A DNA stretch of 64,000 bases from an uncultured Faecalibacterium sp. (GTDB lineage Bacteria > Bacillota > Clostridia > Oscillospirales > Ruminococcaceae): positions 1 to 64,000 of the forward strand of contig URVW01000002.1 of NCBI GenBank assembly GCA_900551435.1, read 5' to 3'. This document shows positions 7,432 through 16,039 of the stretch, piece by piece. The position numbers were made by a program, and so were the translations under genes. Each line of letters starts with the position of its first letter. The first letter of the stretch is position 1. Under the pieces are notes generated by a model. The model searched no databases. It was not told where the DNA came from and was given only the letters and a program-made list of their open reading frames with translations.

Positions 7432-7466
7432 AAAAAAAGCAGCCGTTCCCAATGAGAACGGCTGCT
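7432..7466 (-). terminator. Terminator of proS
   Basis: The stem AGCAGCCGTTC / GAACGGCTGCT is followed on the minus strand by seven T residues. Confidence 0.85.
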
Positions 7467-7498
7467 TTCATCATGCTATCGTGGTTTTCCGGAACGAC

Positions 7499-8938
7499 TT
7501 AGTATGCGACACCCCAGTAGACCATCTTGGTCGCGGGCTTGCCGCAGCAGGGGCAGACATCGCTCAGGTGCTCCTGCTCGAAGGGCATGCAGCGGCTGGA
7601 CAGGCCAGCTTCTTCCTTCATCTTCATCTCACAAGCAAGGTCGCCGCACCACATGGTCTTGATGTAGCCGGTGTTGGCCTTGGCCAGCTCCTTGACCTCG
7701 TCCATGGTGGTGGCGGGCCAAGTGCGCTCCTCGCGGTTCTTCAGAGCACGCTCGTACAGGTCCTTGCGCAGAGCTTCCAGCTGGGCCGGAATGGCAGTTT
7801 CCAGCTCGTCCAGCGAAACGAAGATTTTTTCGCGGGTATCGCGGCGGACCAGAACGCACTGGTTCTTCTCGAGGTCCTTGGGTCCGATCTCCAGACGCAG
7901 GGGCACACCCTTCATCTCCCACTGGGCAAACTTCCAGCCGGGAGCGTTGTCGCTGTCATCCAGCTTGACGCGGGCATACTTGCTGATCTTCTCGGCCAGC
8001 TCCGCAGCCTTCTCGGAGACACCCGGCTTGTGGGCGGCGATGGGCACGACCACGACCTGAATGGGCGCCACAGCGGGGGGCAGGATCAGGCCGTCGTCGT
8101 CGCCGTGGGTCATGATGATGGCGCCGACCAGACGGGTGGATACACCCCAGCTGGTCTGGAACGGGTGATGCAGCTGGTTGTCGCGGCCGGTGAAGGTCAC
8201 GTCGTAGGCCTTGCTGAACTTGTCGCCGAAGTAGTGGCTCGTGCCGCTCTGCAGAGCCTTGCCGTCCTTCATCATGGCTTCGATGGTGTAGGTAGCCTCT
8301 GCGCCGGCAAACTTCTCTTTATCGGTCTTGCGGCCCTTGACAACAGGGATGGCGAGGTCCTGCTCGCAGACGTCTGCGTAGCAGTTCAGCTGCTGCTGGG
8401 TCTCGGCCTCGGCCTCGGCGGCAGTCTCGTGGATGGTGTGGCCTTCCTGCCACCAGAACTCGCGGCTGCGCAGGAAGGGACGGGTGGTCTTTTCCCAGCG
8501 CACGACGCTGCACCACTGATTGTACTTCATGGGCAGTTCGCGGTAGCTGTGCAGCACGCGGGACCAGTGGTCGCAGAACATCGTCTCACTGGTGGGACGT
8601 ACCGCCAGACGCTCTTCCAGCTTGTCCGAGCCGCCCATCGTGACCCACGCCACCTCCGGCGCGAAGCCATTGACCAGCTCGCCTTCCTTCTGCAGCAGAC
8701 TCTCCGGGATCAGGACGGGCATGGCCACGTTTTCGTGGCCGGTGGCCTTGAACCGGGCATCCATATCCTTCTGGATCAGCTCCCAGATCGCCTGACCATA
8801 GGGGCGCAGGATGATAAAGCCCTTCACGCTGGAATACTCGACCAGCTCTGCCTTGACGCAGATGTCGGTATACCACTGTGCAAAGTTCTCTTCCTGACTG
8901 GTGATCGCCTGCACGAGTTTCTTGTTGTCTTTTGCCAT
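7499..8938 (-). CDS. proS: Prolyl-tRNA synthetase (short, archaeal/eukaryotic-like type)
   Basis: The enzyme charges tRNA-Pro with proline. At 479 residues it belongs to the compact ProRS class without the INS editing domain. Class II motifs are visible: motif 2 around [22 protein letters not shown] (about residues 148-168) and motif 3 around [12 protein letters not shown] (about 275-286). An anticodon-binding domain follows from about residue 295. The C-terminus contains a Cys-rich zinc-like segment ([16 protein letters not shown]) and ends in a Tyr, as in this class. No T-box leader is visible in the 124 bases upstream. The gene sits 124 bases downstream of acpP on the same strand, behind a hairpin terminator. 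Confidence 0.95.
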   Translation of the reverse strand: MAKDNKKLVQAITSQEENFAQWYTDICVKAELVEYSSVKGFIILRPYGQAIWELIQKDMDARFKATGHENVAMPVLIPESLLQKEGELVNGFAPEVAWVTMGGSDKLEERLAVRPTSETMFCDHWSRVLHSYRELPMKYNQWCSVVRWEKTTRPFLRSREFWWQEGHTIHETAAEAEAETQQQLNCYADVCEQDLAIPVVKGRKTDKEKFAGAEATYTIEAMMKDGKALQSGTSHYFGDKFSKAYDVTFTGRDNQLHHPFQTSWGVSTRLVGAIIMTHGDDDGLILPPAVAPIQVVVVPIAAHKPGVSEKAAELAEKISKYARVKLDDSDNAPGWKFAQWEMKGVPLRLEIGPKDLEKNQCVLVRRDTREKIFVSLDELETAIPAQLEALRKDLYERALKNREERTWPATTMDEVKELAKANTGYIKTMWCGDLACEMKMKEEAGLSSRCMPFEQEHLSDVCPCCGKPATKMVYWGVAY

Positions 8939-8998
8939 TTTATTCTATCCTCCAAAGCCGTGCGCCAAACGCAAAAGCGTTCCGCACGAACTCATATT

Positions 8999-9047
8999 AA
9001 AAGCCCCGCCGCAGCGCCGCCGTGTGCAGCGCCGGGAAACGGGGCCT
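8999..9047 (-). terminator. Terminator after acpP
   Basis: On the minus strand AAAAGGCCCCG pairs with CGGGGCTTTT around a GC-rich loop with one bulge. It may let some transcription through to proS, for which I see no clear separate promoter. Confidence 0.6.
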
Positions 9048-9061
9048 TTTGCAAAACCGAA

Positions 9062-9295
9062 TCAGCCCTGATGGCTGTCCACAAAGTTCACCACGTCACC
9101 CACAGTGCGCAGATTTTCGATGGCGTCGTCCGGCACTTCAATGCCAAACTCGTCCTCCAGCGTCATCACCATGTCCACAATGTCAAGGCTGTCGGCCTCA
9201 AAATCGCTCATGATGTCGCTCTCCATCGTGATCTTAGCGGGGTCAACATCCAGCTGCTCCGCCAGCAGCGCACGGATCTTCTCAAAGGTCTCCAT
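9062..9295 (-). CDS. acpP: Acyl carrier protein
   Basis: A 77-residue acidic four-helix protein with the phosphopantetheine attachment motif A-DSL-DIVD (Ser36). It carries growing acyl chains in fatty-acid synthesis after modification by holo-ACP synthase. I chose the ATG at 9295, which is 9 bases after AGGAG; a GTG two codons upstream is too close to that site. It is unusual only in standing apart from fab genes. It has its own consensus-like promoter and is followed by a hairpin and proS. Confidence 0.93.
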   Translation of the reverse strand: METFEKIRALLAEQLDVDPAKITMESDIMSDFEADSLDIVDMVMTLEDEFGIEVPDDAIENLRTVGDVVNFVDSHQG

Positions 9296-9373
9296 TGTCA
9301 CGGTCTCCTTTTGTCATCGATTCTTTGTTGTCCGCTCTGTGCGGGCAGCCGCCCCACAAAGCACTCTTTCTTT

Positions 9374-9402
9374 TTTATATCCCATAGGCCGCATCTTGTC
9401 AA
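9374..9402 (-). promoter_or_regulatory. Promoter of acpP
   Basis: On the minus strand TTGACA (9397-9402), a 17-base spacer and TATAAA (9374-9379). Confidence 0.8.
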
Positions 9403-9474
9403 GCCCTGTTTTGCGTTCCGGAATGGATGGAGCGAAAATTTCCAGTAAAAATTGCGCAAACTACACTTTTTCGC

Positions 9475-9503
9475 TTGACAGAATCCCGTTTGCTTCTTAT
9501 GAT
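9475..9503 (+). promoter_or_regulatory. Promoter of dapF-dapL
   Basis: TTGACA (9475-9480), a 17-base spacer and TATGAT (9498-9503). Transcription would start about 30 bases before the dapF start codon. Confidence 0.8.
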
Positions 9504-9543
9504 AATAGTTGGTTCGTTACAACTGATCGAAAGGATGGACCTG

Positions 9544-10392
9544 ATGAAGCGATCATTTACCAAAATGCAGGGCTGCGCCAACGACTATATCTATCTGGAC
9601 TGCCGGACCTCCGGCGTGCCCGCAGACATCGCGGCGCTGTCGCAGAAACTCTCTGCGCGGCACTTTTCGGTGGGCGCAGACGGCATCATCTGCATCTGTG
9701 CCCCGGAAACGCCGGGAGCCGACGGGACCATGCGCATCTTCAACGCCGACGGAAGCGAAGCGCAGATGTGCGGCAACGGCATCCGCTGTGTCGCCGAGTG
9801 GCTGCATGTGCATGAACCGGCCTGTGCCGATAAGCCGGTGCTGAAGATCGACACCCGCAGCGGCCTGAAAACGCTGACCCGGATGGGCGAAGAGCTGTGG
9901 CAGGTGGAGATGGGGGCCTATTCCACCATGGCAGCGGCACTTCCCGCTGTCCACATGGGCGAAGGTCCCCTTGTGAACTGCCCGCTGGTGGTGGACGGCA
10001 AACCGTGGAGCGTGACCTGCATCAGCGTAGGCAACCCCCACTGTGTCACCATCGTGGACGCGGTGGACCCCCTGAAGCTGGAGGACATCGGCCCCGCGTT
10101 CGAATCGCACCCCAATTTCCCGGAGCGCATCAACACCGAATTCGTGGAGGTCACCGACGCCACCCACCTGAAAATGCGGGTGTGGGAGCGCGGCAGCGGC
10201 GAGACATGGGCTTGCGGGACCGGGACCTGCGCCACGGTGGCCGCTCTGGTAGAACAGGGCATCTGCCCCGTCGGTGAGGACGTTCATGTAGCTCTGCGGG
10301 GCGGCGAGCTAATCATCCGGGTCCTTCCCGGCAGACAGCTGCTCATGACCGGCGCAGCTACCACCGTTTACGAAGGCGTCGCAGAGGTATGA
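9544..10392 (+). CDS. dapF: Diaminopimelate epimerase
   Basis: DapF converts LL-diaminopimelate to meso-diaminopimelate for peptidoglycan and lysine. The 282-residue protein shows the two pseudo-symmetric halves. The first catalytic cysteine is in MCGNGIRC (C76) and the second in WACGTGTCAT near residue 225. The N-terminal GCANDYIYLDC substrate loop is also present. I placed the start at the ATG 8 bases after AAAGGA rather than at 9535. An upstream open extension to 9427 overlaps the promoter and is not coding. The gene precedes dapL by 79 bases, so the two consecutive steps of the DapL pathway are co-transcribed. Confidence 0.95.
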   Translation: MKRSFTKMQGCANDYIYLDCRTSGVPADIAALSQKLSARHFSVGADGIICICAPETPGADGTMRIFNADGSEAQMCGNGIRCVAEWLHVHEPACADKPVLKIDTRSGLKTLTRMGEELWQVEMGAYSTMAAALPAVHMGEGPLVNCPLVVDGKPWSVTCISVGNPHCVTIVDAVDPLKLEDIGPAFESHPNFPERINTEFVEVTDATHLKMRVWERGSGETWACGTGTCATVAALVEQGICPVGEDVHVALRGGELIIRVLPGRQLLMTGAATTVYEGVAEV

Positions 10393-10471
10393 CCCTCTCC
10401 GCTTTCGGCCAAAACAGCGTTTTTCAAAAAATTTTTGAATACCATCGAAAAAAGAAGTGAGGGAAAGCACT

Positions 10472-11659
10472 ATGAAAATGAATCATCATTACGGCGAACT
10501 GAAAGCCAGCTACCTCTTTGTGGACATCGCCCACAAGGTCGCGGCCTATCAGGAAGCACACCCTGAAAAAGAGATCATCCGTCTGGGCATCGGCGACGTG
10601 ACCCAGCCGCTGGCCAAGTGCGTGGTCACCGCCATGCAGGACGCCGCCGCCGAGATGGGCACGAAGGAAGGCTTCCACGGCTACGGCCCCGAGCAGGGCT
10701 ACCCCTTCCTGAAACAGGCCATTCAGAGCTACTATGCAAGCCGCAATACCAAGTTGGACGAGGATGAGATCTTCATCTCCGACGGTGCAAAGAGCGATCT
10801 GGCCAACGTGCTGGGCCTGTTCGATGTGGACAACACCGTTCTGGTCCCGGACCCCGTCTACCCCACCTATGTGGACGACAACGTGACCGACGGCCGCAAG
10901 ATCATCTACAGCCGCACCAGTCAGGAGAACGGCTTCCTCGGGATGCCCGACGACAGCGTGAAGGCTGACATCATCTACATCTGCAGCCCCAACAATCCCA
11001 CCGGCGCTGCCTACACCCGCGAGCAGCTCAAGGAGTGGGTTGCCTACGCCAAGAAGAACAACGCCGTCATCCTGTACGATGCCGCTTACGAGTGCTTCAT
11101 CACCGACGAGCATCTGGCCCGCAGCATCTTCGAGATCGAGGGTGCACGCGAGTGCGCCATTGAGATCTGCTCCTTCTCCAAGATTGCCGGCTTCACCGGC
11201 ACGCGCTGCGGCTACACCATCGTTCCCAAAGAGCTGGAGCGCGAGGGCATGAATCTGAACAAGCTGTGGCTGCGCCGTCAGACCACCAAGTTCAACGGCG
11301 TGCCTTACATCGTGCAGCGTGCGGCTGCTGCGGTGTTCACCGAGAGCGGCATGGCCGAGATTCAGCAGAATCTGGACTACTACCGCCAGAACGCCAAGGT
11401 CATCGCTGACGCGCTGGATGAGTGCGGCGTGTGGTACTGCGGCGGCAAGAACAGCCCCTACATCTGGCTGCGCTGCCCCGGCAACATGAAGAGCTGGGAG
11501 TTCTTCGACTGGCTGCTGGAGAACTGCGGCGTCGTCGGCACGCCCGGTGTCGGCTTCGGCGAGTGCGGCGAGGGCTACTTCCGCCTGACCGCCTTCGGTG
11601 ACGCCGAAAAGACCAAGGTCGCCGCTGAGCGCATCAAGGCCGCGATCAAAGCGCTGTAA
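10472..11659 (+). CDS. dapL: LL-diaminopimelate aminotransferase
   Basis: DapL makes LL-diaminopimelate directly from tetrahydrodipicolinate and glutamate, bypassing the acyl-blocked DapD/E route. The protein is a fold-type I PLP aminotransferase of 395 residues. It has the DapL opening (FVDIAHKVAAYQ, RLGIGDVTQPL), the YxxCSPNNPTGA box and the PLP lysine in SFSKIAGFTGTRCGY. The ATG at 10472 follows GAGGGAAAG. Placement after dapF matches the pathway and supports a meso-DAP peptidoglycan. A strong terminator follows. Confidence 0.96.
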   Translation: MKMNHHYGELKASYLFVDIAHKVAAYQEAHPEKEIIRLGIGDVTQPLAKCVVTAMQDAAAEMGTKEGFHGYGPEQGYPFLKQAIQSYYASRNTKLDEDEIFISDGAKSDLANVLGLFDVDNTVLVPDPVYPTYVDDNVTDGRKIIYSRTSQENGFLGMPDDSVKADIIYICSPNNPTGAAYTREQLKEWVAYAKKNNAVILYDAAYECFITDEHLARSIFEIEGARECAIEICSFSKIAGFTGTRCGYTIVPKELEREGMNLNKLWLRRQTTKFNGVPYIVQRAAAAVFTESGMAEIQQNLDYYRQNAKVIADALDECGVWYCGGKNSPYIWLRCPGNMKSWEFFDWLLENCGVVGTPGVGFGECGEGYFRLTAFGDAEKTKVAAERIKAAIKAL

Positions 11660-11671
11660 AAAAGCATACTC

Positions 11672-11719
11672 AAAAAGCAAGGAGCCGTTCCTTTTAAGGG
11701 GACAGCTCCTTGCTTTTTG
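11672..11719. terminator. Bidirectional terminator of dapL and the XRE gene
   Basis: The 14-bp stem AAAAAGCAAGGAGC / GCTCCTTGCTTTTT works on both strands. The stop codon of the converging XRE gene lies in its loop. Confidence 0.88.
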
Positions 11720-11936
11720 TTTTGGGGTAAGGACGTTTTTCATCCGTTTGGCCCAGCAGATAATCAATGCTCGTTCCATAAAAATCAGCAAGTGCTTTCA
11801 ACACTTCGGTCGGAATGTCACGTTTCCCCATTTCGTAGTTGCTATAGCACACCTGCGTACATTTAAGATATTCAGCCAAATCTTTCTGCCGCAGGTCCTT
11901 ATCTTCTCTCATGTCCCGAATCCTTCGATACAACAA
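11694..11936 (-). CDS. XRE family transcriptional regulator
   Basis: An 80-residue single-domain helix-turn-helix protein (RIRDMREDKDLRQKDLAEYL...YSNYEMGKRDIPTEVLKALADFYG.SIDYLLG). It is a clear paralogue of the regulator at 43984-44202, sharing the RxRDMREDxDL, GxRDxPTxVL and DYLLGxTD stretches. Like that one, it is divergent from a single target gene. A dyad, ATAACGA-T-TCGTTAT, lies next to the -35 of the divergent promoter. I infer it represses the gene at 12067. No membrane or ligand domain is present. Confidence 0.88.
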   Translation of the reverse strand: MLYRRIRDMREDKDLRQKDLAEYLKCTQVCYSNYEMGKRDIPTEVLKALADFYGTSIDYLLGQTDEKRPYPKTKSKELSP

Positions 11937-11978
11937 ATCTTCCCTTCCTCCCCTGTTTCTTCAGTAGGAGTATATGAA

Positions 11979-12023
11979 ATAACGATTCGTTATATTGACA
12001 TATAAAACAAAATGTTATATTAT
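11979..12023 (+). promoter_or_regulatory. Promoter and putative XRE operator of the 12067 gene
   Basis: TTGACA (11995-12000), a 17-base spacer and TATTAT (12018-12023). A perfect inverted repeat with 7-bp arms (11979-11993, ATAACGA and TCGTTAT) ends one base before the -35. A weaker ATAAAAC...GTTAT dyad fills the spacer. Confidence 0.7.
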
Positions 12024-12066
12024 GAAATTACCGGTTTGACTCATTACGCTTTGATGGAGGGATTTT

Positions 12067-13548
12067 ATGTATCTTTATCGCGATTACAACACGAAGGGCA
12101 TTCTTAAATGCTATTGTACGGATTGCGGCTGTTACCATTTCAGGTCAGGTGTTGGGCGAAAGTTCAATCCCGGTGATTATATGTATGCCGCTTTTCAACA
12201 GCTGCTCGGGAACAAAACCGTTTCCGTTCAAGTTAATCAGGACGAATTTGATTATAACATTTCTAACAGTTATGAAACCGACAATGATTATGAATATTAC
12301 GGCATCCTCCATCTTGTAAATTCCAAAGTTATCACCTATACCGATGCGACAAAGACTACTTATCAGTTGATTTTCGAAAAAGGCTCGAATTATGGCTTCT
12401 TCGGTAAAAGACTCTTCCCTTGGCCGAAATCCTCTTGGCAATGTCCATATTGCGGAGGGCAAAAATTCATCTACGGCAATGTCATCACATCCCTCGAAGA
12501 GCTTGCTTCTCAAGCCAAAGTCAGTGATGCAGACCGCACCTACTATCATGACATTATAAAAGAGATCACTTCTGATTACGAAGAACTTCCTTATCGAAAA
12601 TATGCAACTCTTCCCAATCCGGAGTCTACCGCACAAGACTATTTGAAGCACCTTGTGGATACCGAAACCAACATTCTGTTTTTCCAAAAGCGGTTGGAAC
12701 ATCTCTATGAAGATGAATGGGTCGTGTCGCGCACGCTCTACGACGATTATCTGATGTCCGCGCTTCCTGATTCCAGCAGCATTCCAGATACTCCCCCGAA
12801 ACCCGAACTGAAGCGTTTGGGACTTTTTAATCGTGCTCGTATCGAAGCAGAAAACAATGCTCTGTTGAAAGCCTACGACCAGTCCTGCCAGTCGTCCATT
12901 CTTGCACAGCGAAAATATAACTCCGCACGCGATACCTTCTTTGAAAATTTCGGGGTTCGCCGGGACGATTTAAGGGAAAAATTGGACGATGGCGATTTTT
13001 CAGATTTGAAAGACCATGTTCCCGCATCGTCTCTAAAAAAGGCTAAGCTCATTCACCAAGAAATTGAAGAGTGTCATCAACACTTGAAAATGCTCGTCGT
13101 GGAGCGCAATGAACTCCACAGCATGAACGTCGTTTTTCCGAAATATCTAACTTACCCGGCAATCACCACGATCCACGAGTATCTTCAGTGCGGCCGTTGT
13201 TCCACTTTGTCCGGCCCAGATGGTGCATACAATCTGTACGAATCCGAGTTGAAGAGCAATCTCATCATCGGAAAGCTTGACCAGATCCTCGATTCTCTGG
13301 AACAGATCAAACGGAATCAGTACAGCACCTATCAGCTCTTGCAATCCATCGAAGTGAACACCTCTATGCTGAACAGCTCCATGGATGACATGCTCGATTC
13401 GATGAAAGAAGCCAATGGCCGTCTCAGCAATATCGAACGAAACACCGAGGAAACAGCCTATTTCAGCCACAAGGCCGCTTGTTATTCTGCAATCACCGCC
13501 GCTGAAGCCGCCACCTCCGCTTACTTGGCCCTCTATGACCACTCCTAA
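12067..13548 (+). CDS. Protein of unknown function with zinc-ribbon pairs and C-terminal coiled coil
   Basis: I do not recognise a family for this 493-residue protein. Near the N-terminus there is a CYCTDCGCYH cluster (about residues 16-25), and near residue 126 a CPYCGG pair; these could bind one or two zincs. A middle helical part follows. Near residue 378 there is a CGRC pair, followed by a low-complexity coiled coil (LDQILDSLEQIKRNQ...LLQSIEVNTSML, NGRLSNIERNTEET) and an Ala-rich hydrophobic end. The N-terminal part is Tyr/Asn/Asp-rich. The DNA is visibly more AT-rich than its neighbours and codon use differs, which suggests transfer. An XRE regulator is divergent, and the promoter is strong. 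A defence or phage-inducible role is possible but unproven. Confidence 0.7.
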   Translation: MYLYRDYNTKGILKCYCTDCGCYHFRSGVGRKFNPGDYMYAAFQQLLGNKTVSVQVNQDEFDYNISNSYETDNDYEYYGILHLVNSKVITYTDATKTTYQLIFEKGSNYGFFGKRLFPWPKSSWQCPYCGGQKFIYGNVITSLEELASQAKVSDADRTYYHDIIKEITSDYEELPYRKYATLPNPESTAQDYLKHLVDTETNILFFQKRLEHLYEDEWVVSRTLYDDYLMSALPDSSSIPDTPPKPELKRLGLFNRARIEAENNALLKAYDQSCQSSILAQRKYNSARDTFFENFGVRRDDLREKLDDGDFSDLKDHVPASSLKKAKLIHQEIEECHQHLKMLVVERNELHSMNVVFPKYLTYPAITTIHEYLQCGRCSTLSGPDGAYNLYESELKSNLIIGKLDQILDSLEQIKRNQYSTYQLLQSIEVNTSMLNSSMDDMLDSMKEANGRLSNIERNTEETAYFSHKAACYSAITAAEAATSAYLALYDHS

Positions 13549-13568
13549 CATATTTCTTTTCTAAACGC

Positions 13569-13608
13569 AAAAAGGACGATGTGGCATCTGCGCCGCATCG
13601 TCCTTTTT
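13569..13608 (+). terminator. Terminator after the 12067 gene
   Basis: The stem AAAAAGGACGATG / CATCGTCCTTTTT encloses a short loop. It can also serve the leftward operon. Confidence 0.88.
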
Positions 13609-13617
13609 GTTATCTGA

Positions 13618-13746
13618 TTATTTGCGGCTGGTCAGCCGATTCAGCAGCATCACCGCCAAAACGATCACTCCGATCACGAGGATGATTCCGACCATCCCGA
13701 TAAGCATGATAGGCAGCGTGGTCATCCATGAAGAAAGATGAAGCAT
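13618..13746 (-). CDS. 42-residue single-span membrane protein, OadG-like
   Basis: This small gene lies 13 bases after the sodium-pump beta subunit gene on the same strand and has a GGAGGT ribosome site 6 bases before its ATG. It encodes one long hydrophobic helix (about residues 11-35, LPIMLIGMVGIILVIGVIV...) with a short basic tail (NRLTSRK). Gamma subunits of Na+-pumping decarboxylases are small single-span proteins, so it is likely a minimal gamma-like subunit or assembly factor. It lacks the extended Pro/Ala tail of full-length OadG. It is too short for most gene finders. Confidence 0.65.
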   Translation of the reverse strand: MLHLSSWMTTLPIMLIGMVGIILVIGVIVLAVMLLNRLTSRK

Positions 13747-13759
13747 AAGTGCACCTCCG

Positions 13760-14890
13760 TTAAGCCATCAGGGTCAGGATCAATCCGCCCGCAATGACGG
13801 AAGCGATCTGGCCCGAAACATTGACACTGATGGAATACATCAGCAGGAAATTCTGGTTATCCTCTTCCAATCCCATTTTGTTGACCACACGTCCGCTCAT
13901 GGGGAAAGCCGAAATGCCCGCTGCACCGATCATTGGGTTCAGCTTTTTGCCTTCCGGCAGGAACAGATTCATCAGCTTTGCGAACAGTACACCGCCCGCC
14001 GTATCAAAAACAAACGCCACAAGGCCCAGTGCAAGGATGAGCAGCGTATCCGGCTGAACAAACCGATCTGCCGTCATCTGACCAGCCACCGTCAAGCCCA
14101 GCACGACCGTGATGAGGTTAGCGAGCACATTCTGTGCCGTTTCGCTGAGGGCATTCAGCACGCCGCACTCCCGCAGCAAATTGCCGAACATCAGAAAACC
14201 TACCAGCGCCACGCTGGCCGGAGCGACCATTCCCGCAATGATGGTGACCACGATGGGGAACAGGATCTTGGTCAGCTGAGAGACGCTGCCCTTTTCATAG
14301 GGCATCCGGATGCGGCGCTCTTTCTGGCTCGTCAGCAGTTTAATGACTGGCGGCTGAACGATGGGGACCAGTGCCATATAGCTGTATGCCGCCACCATGA
14401 TCGCACCAAGGTACTGGGAGTTGAGGGTATTTGCCACAAAAATGGCGGTGGGACCGTCCTCCGCACCGATGACCGCAATGGAAGCAGCGTCTTTCAGGTC
14501 AAAGAAAAAGCCTGCAAGGAACAACGTGAAAAAGATTCCGAACTGCGCCGCTGCACCAAAGAGCATCAGCCACGGTTTTTCCAGAAGCGGACCAAAATCG
14601 ATCATCGCACCGATGCCGATGAAAAGCAGCAGCGGAAACAGTTCATTGGACATTCCCGCTTCAAACAGAGCAGAGATCGGCCCGACCGTCTCCCCTTGCG
14701 TAATGGCCCCGGACAGAGGCAGATTGACTAAGATCGCGCCAAATCCCATCGGCAGCAGCAGACTCGGTTCCATCTTTTTGGCGATGGCAAGATAAATGAG
14801 CAGTCCGCCGATGCCCCACATGACTACCATCTGCCAAGTCAGATTTCCGAAATTGGAAAACAGACCGATAAATGTGTTCAGAAAATTCAT
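13760..14890 (-). CDS. Sodium ion-translocating decarboxylase, beta subunit
   Basis: This 376-residue polytopic protein of the OadB/GcdB/MmdB family couples biotin-carboxyl decarboxylation to Na+ export. Characteristic stretches include the Na+-site region with GAMIDFGPLLE, the IGAEDGPTAIFVAN motif with its conserved Asp, and the C-terminal GAAGISAFPMSGRVVNKMG. Start ATG 14890 follows AAGGAGG by 11 bases. Upstream open frame to 15022 runs through the leader terminator and is not coding. No alpha (carboxyltransferase) or biotin subunit is nearby, so the substrate acid (oxaloacetate, glutaconyl-CoA or methylmalonyl-CoA) cannot be told from context. Confidence 0.9.
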   Translation of the reverse strand: MNFLNTFIGLFSNFGNLTWQMVVMWGIGGLLIYLAIAKKMEPSLLLPMGFGAILVNLPLSGAITQGETVGPISALFEAGMSNELFPLLLFIGIGAMIDFGPLLEKPWLMLFGAAAQFGIFFTLFLAGFFFDLKDAASIAVIGAEDGPTAIFVANTLNSQYLGAIMVAAYSYMALVPIVQPPVIKLLTSQKERRIRMPYEKGSVSQLTKILFPIVVTIIAGMVAPASVALVGFLMFGNLLRECGVLNALSETAQNVLANLITVVLGLTVAGQMTADRFVQPDTLLILALGLVAFVFDTAGGVLFAKLMNLFLPEGKKLNPMIGAAGISAFPMSGRVVNKMGLEEDNQNFLLMYSISVNVSGQIASVIAGGLILTLMA

Positions 14891-14926
14891 ACCATTTCTT
14901 ACCTCCTTGTATTTCCGTGCGGCGGC

Positions 14927-15066
14927 AAAAAAAAAGAGACTTCCGCCACAGCACCTTGTCTGTGACAAAAGTCTCAAGCGAACGCATGGCATCGGGCATT
15001 TCTGCCGTGATGACGCTGCCATACAGCATCCTGTAGGACCTACAGAACGCCCTTTACTCCCCTTTA
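14927..15066 (-). promoter_or_regulatory. Structured leader with terminator before the sodium-pump gene (riboswitch-like)
   Basis: The minus-strand leader opens near 15058 with AAAGGGGAGTA, a box resembling the yybP-ykoY (Mn2+) riboswitch. A GGGCGTT/AATGCCC helix then encloses two hairpins (CTGTAG/CTACAG and GCTG/CAGC). It ends in a terminator, GAGACTT/AAGTCTC, followed by nine T residues (14927-14975), only 37 bases before the start codon. A leader with a terminator in front of the coding region is typical of a transcription-attenuating riboswitch. The class is uncertain, because I could not confirm the second conserved loop. Confidence 0.5.
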
Positions 15067-15135
15067 TCGAAAGTATTAAACCAGATTTTCATGAAGCCGT
15101 CAATAGCGTCCGCTGTTTCTTTTCCAAACCTTATC

Positions 15136-16023
15136 TCAGCGTTCAAACGTCGTGCTCAGCGTGGTCTCCCAGCTCTTGCCGGGGGCAAGGCACGCGGCGG
15201 CGGCGCGCTCGGTCCACTCCTGCGGGTCCACGATAGCTCCCGGCAGCGAATGCCACGGCTCGATGCAGACGAAGCGCACAGGCTTGGCCGGAGCCGACCA
15301 GATGAGGGAATACGGATAGCCCTCGACGTTGCAGACGATGTGGCGGCCGGTATCCTTTTCGTAGATGCCAAGCGTCTTGGTGCGCAGACCCGCCATGCAG
15401 AAGCTGTCGTTCGCAAACAGCTCGTCCGTCAGCTGGATGCTCTGGGCGTTCTTCCACGCGTAGCGGCACTTGCCGGTCAGCAGACCGTCCGGGTATGCAT
15501 CGAGGATCATCGGGCTTTCGGGCTGGTCAAAGCGGAACTCGTAGTCCTCGGTGGTGTGCTGGGCGTCGAAGGGGATGTTGAAGGCCGGGTGGTAGCCGAT
15601 GCCGAACCGCAGTTCTTCCGCGGCCTGTTCGGGGTTGGTCACCTTGAGGGTATGATGGACGGTCTTGCCGTCCAGACGGAAGATGCTGGTCAGGACGAAA
15701 TCGAACGGGAAGCGCTCGGCCTTGATGGCGTCATCCGCGCGCAGTTCCAGCTCGATGGTATCGCCCTCGGCGCGGATGAGGGTGTGCTCCAAGTCGCGCG
15801 CAAAGCCGTGCTGACCGCCCTTGTAGGTCTTGCCGCCGTGTGAGAAGGTCCCGCCGGGGAGCTTGCCTGTCCACGGGAACAGGATGGGCGCATGGCGCTT
15901 CCAGACTTCGGGGTCCGCCTGCCAGAGCAGCTCTTCCCCGGCTGCGTTCTTCAGGCTGACCGCTTCTGCGCCAAAGGTATCCACGGTCAGGGTCAGAAAT
16001 TCGTTGTGAATGGTTGCCTGCAT
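15136..16023 (-). CDS. Aldose 1-epimerase family protein (GalM/LacX-like)
   Basis: This 295-residue beta-sandwich protein would interconvert alpha and beta anomers of aldoses or hexose phosphates. It begins IHNEFLTLTVDTFGAEAVSLKNAAGEELLWQ and contains HAPILFPWTGKLPGG and HGFARDLEH. A later FGIGYHPAFNIPF segment carries the catalytic-type His; together these are LacX/YihR-type hallmarks. The ribosome site GGAGAATGAACG precedes the ATG. It is 16 bases downstream of the hydroxyacid dehydrogenase gene on the same strand, the last gene of a leftward cluster with the sirtuin. The exact sugar is unknown. Confidence 0.88.
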   Translation of the reverse strand: MQATIHNEFLTLTVDTFGAEAVSLKNAAGEELLWQADPEVWKRHAPILFPWTGKLPGGTFSHGGKTYKGGQHGFARDLEHTLIRAEGDTIELELRADDAIKAERFPFDFVLTSIFRLDGKTVHHTLKVTNPEQAAEELRFGIGYHPAFNIPFDAQHTTEDYEFRFDQPESPMILDAYPDGLLTGKCRYAWKNAQSIQLTDELFANDSFCMAGLRTKTLGIYEKDTGRHIVCNVEGYPYSLIWSAPAKPVRFVCIEPWHSLPGAIVDPQEWTERAAAACLAPGKSWETTLSTTFER

Positions 16024-16039
16024 CGTTCATTCTCCTTTT

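Noticed and set aside
8939..9061. T-box leader for proS
   Set aside because: The gap is too short and contains neither the conserved T-box sequence nor a stem I arrangement; it holds the acpP terminator instead.
9544..9560. dapF starting at 9427 with a longer N-terminus
   Set aside because: The extension would be translated across the TTGACA-17-TATGAT promoter and has no homology to DapF.
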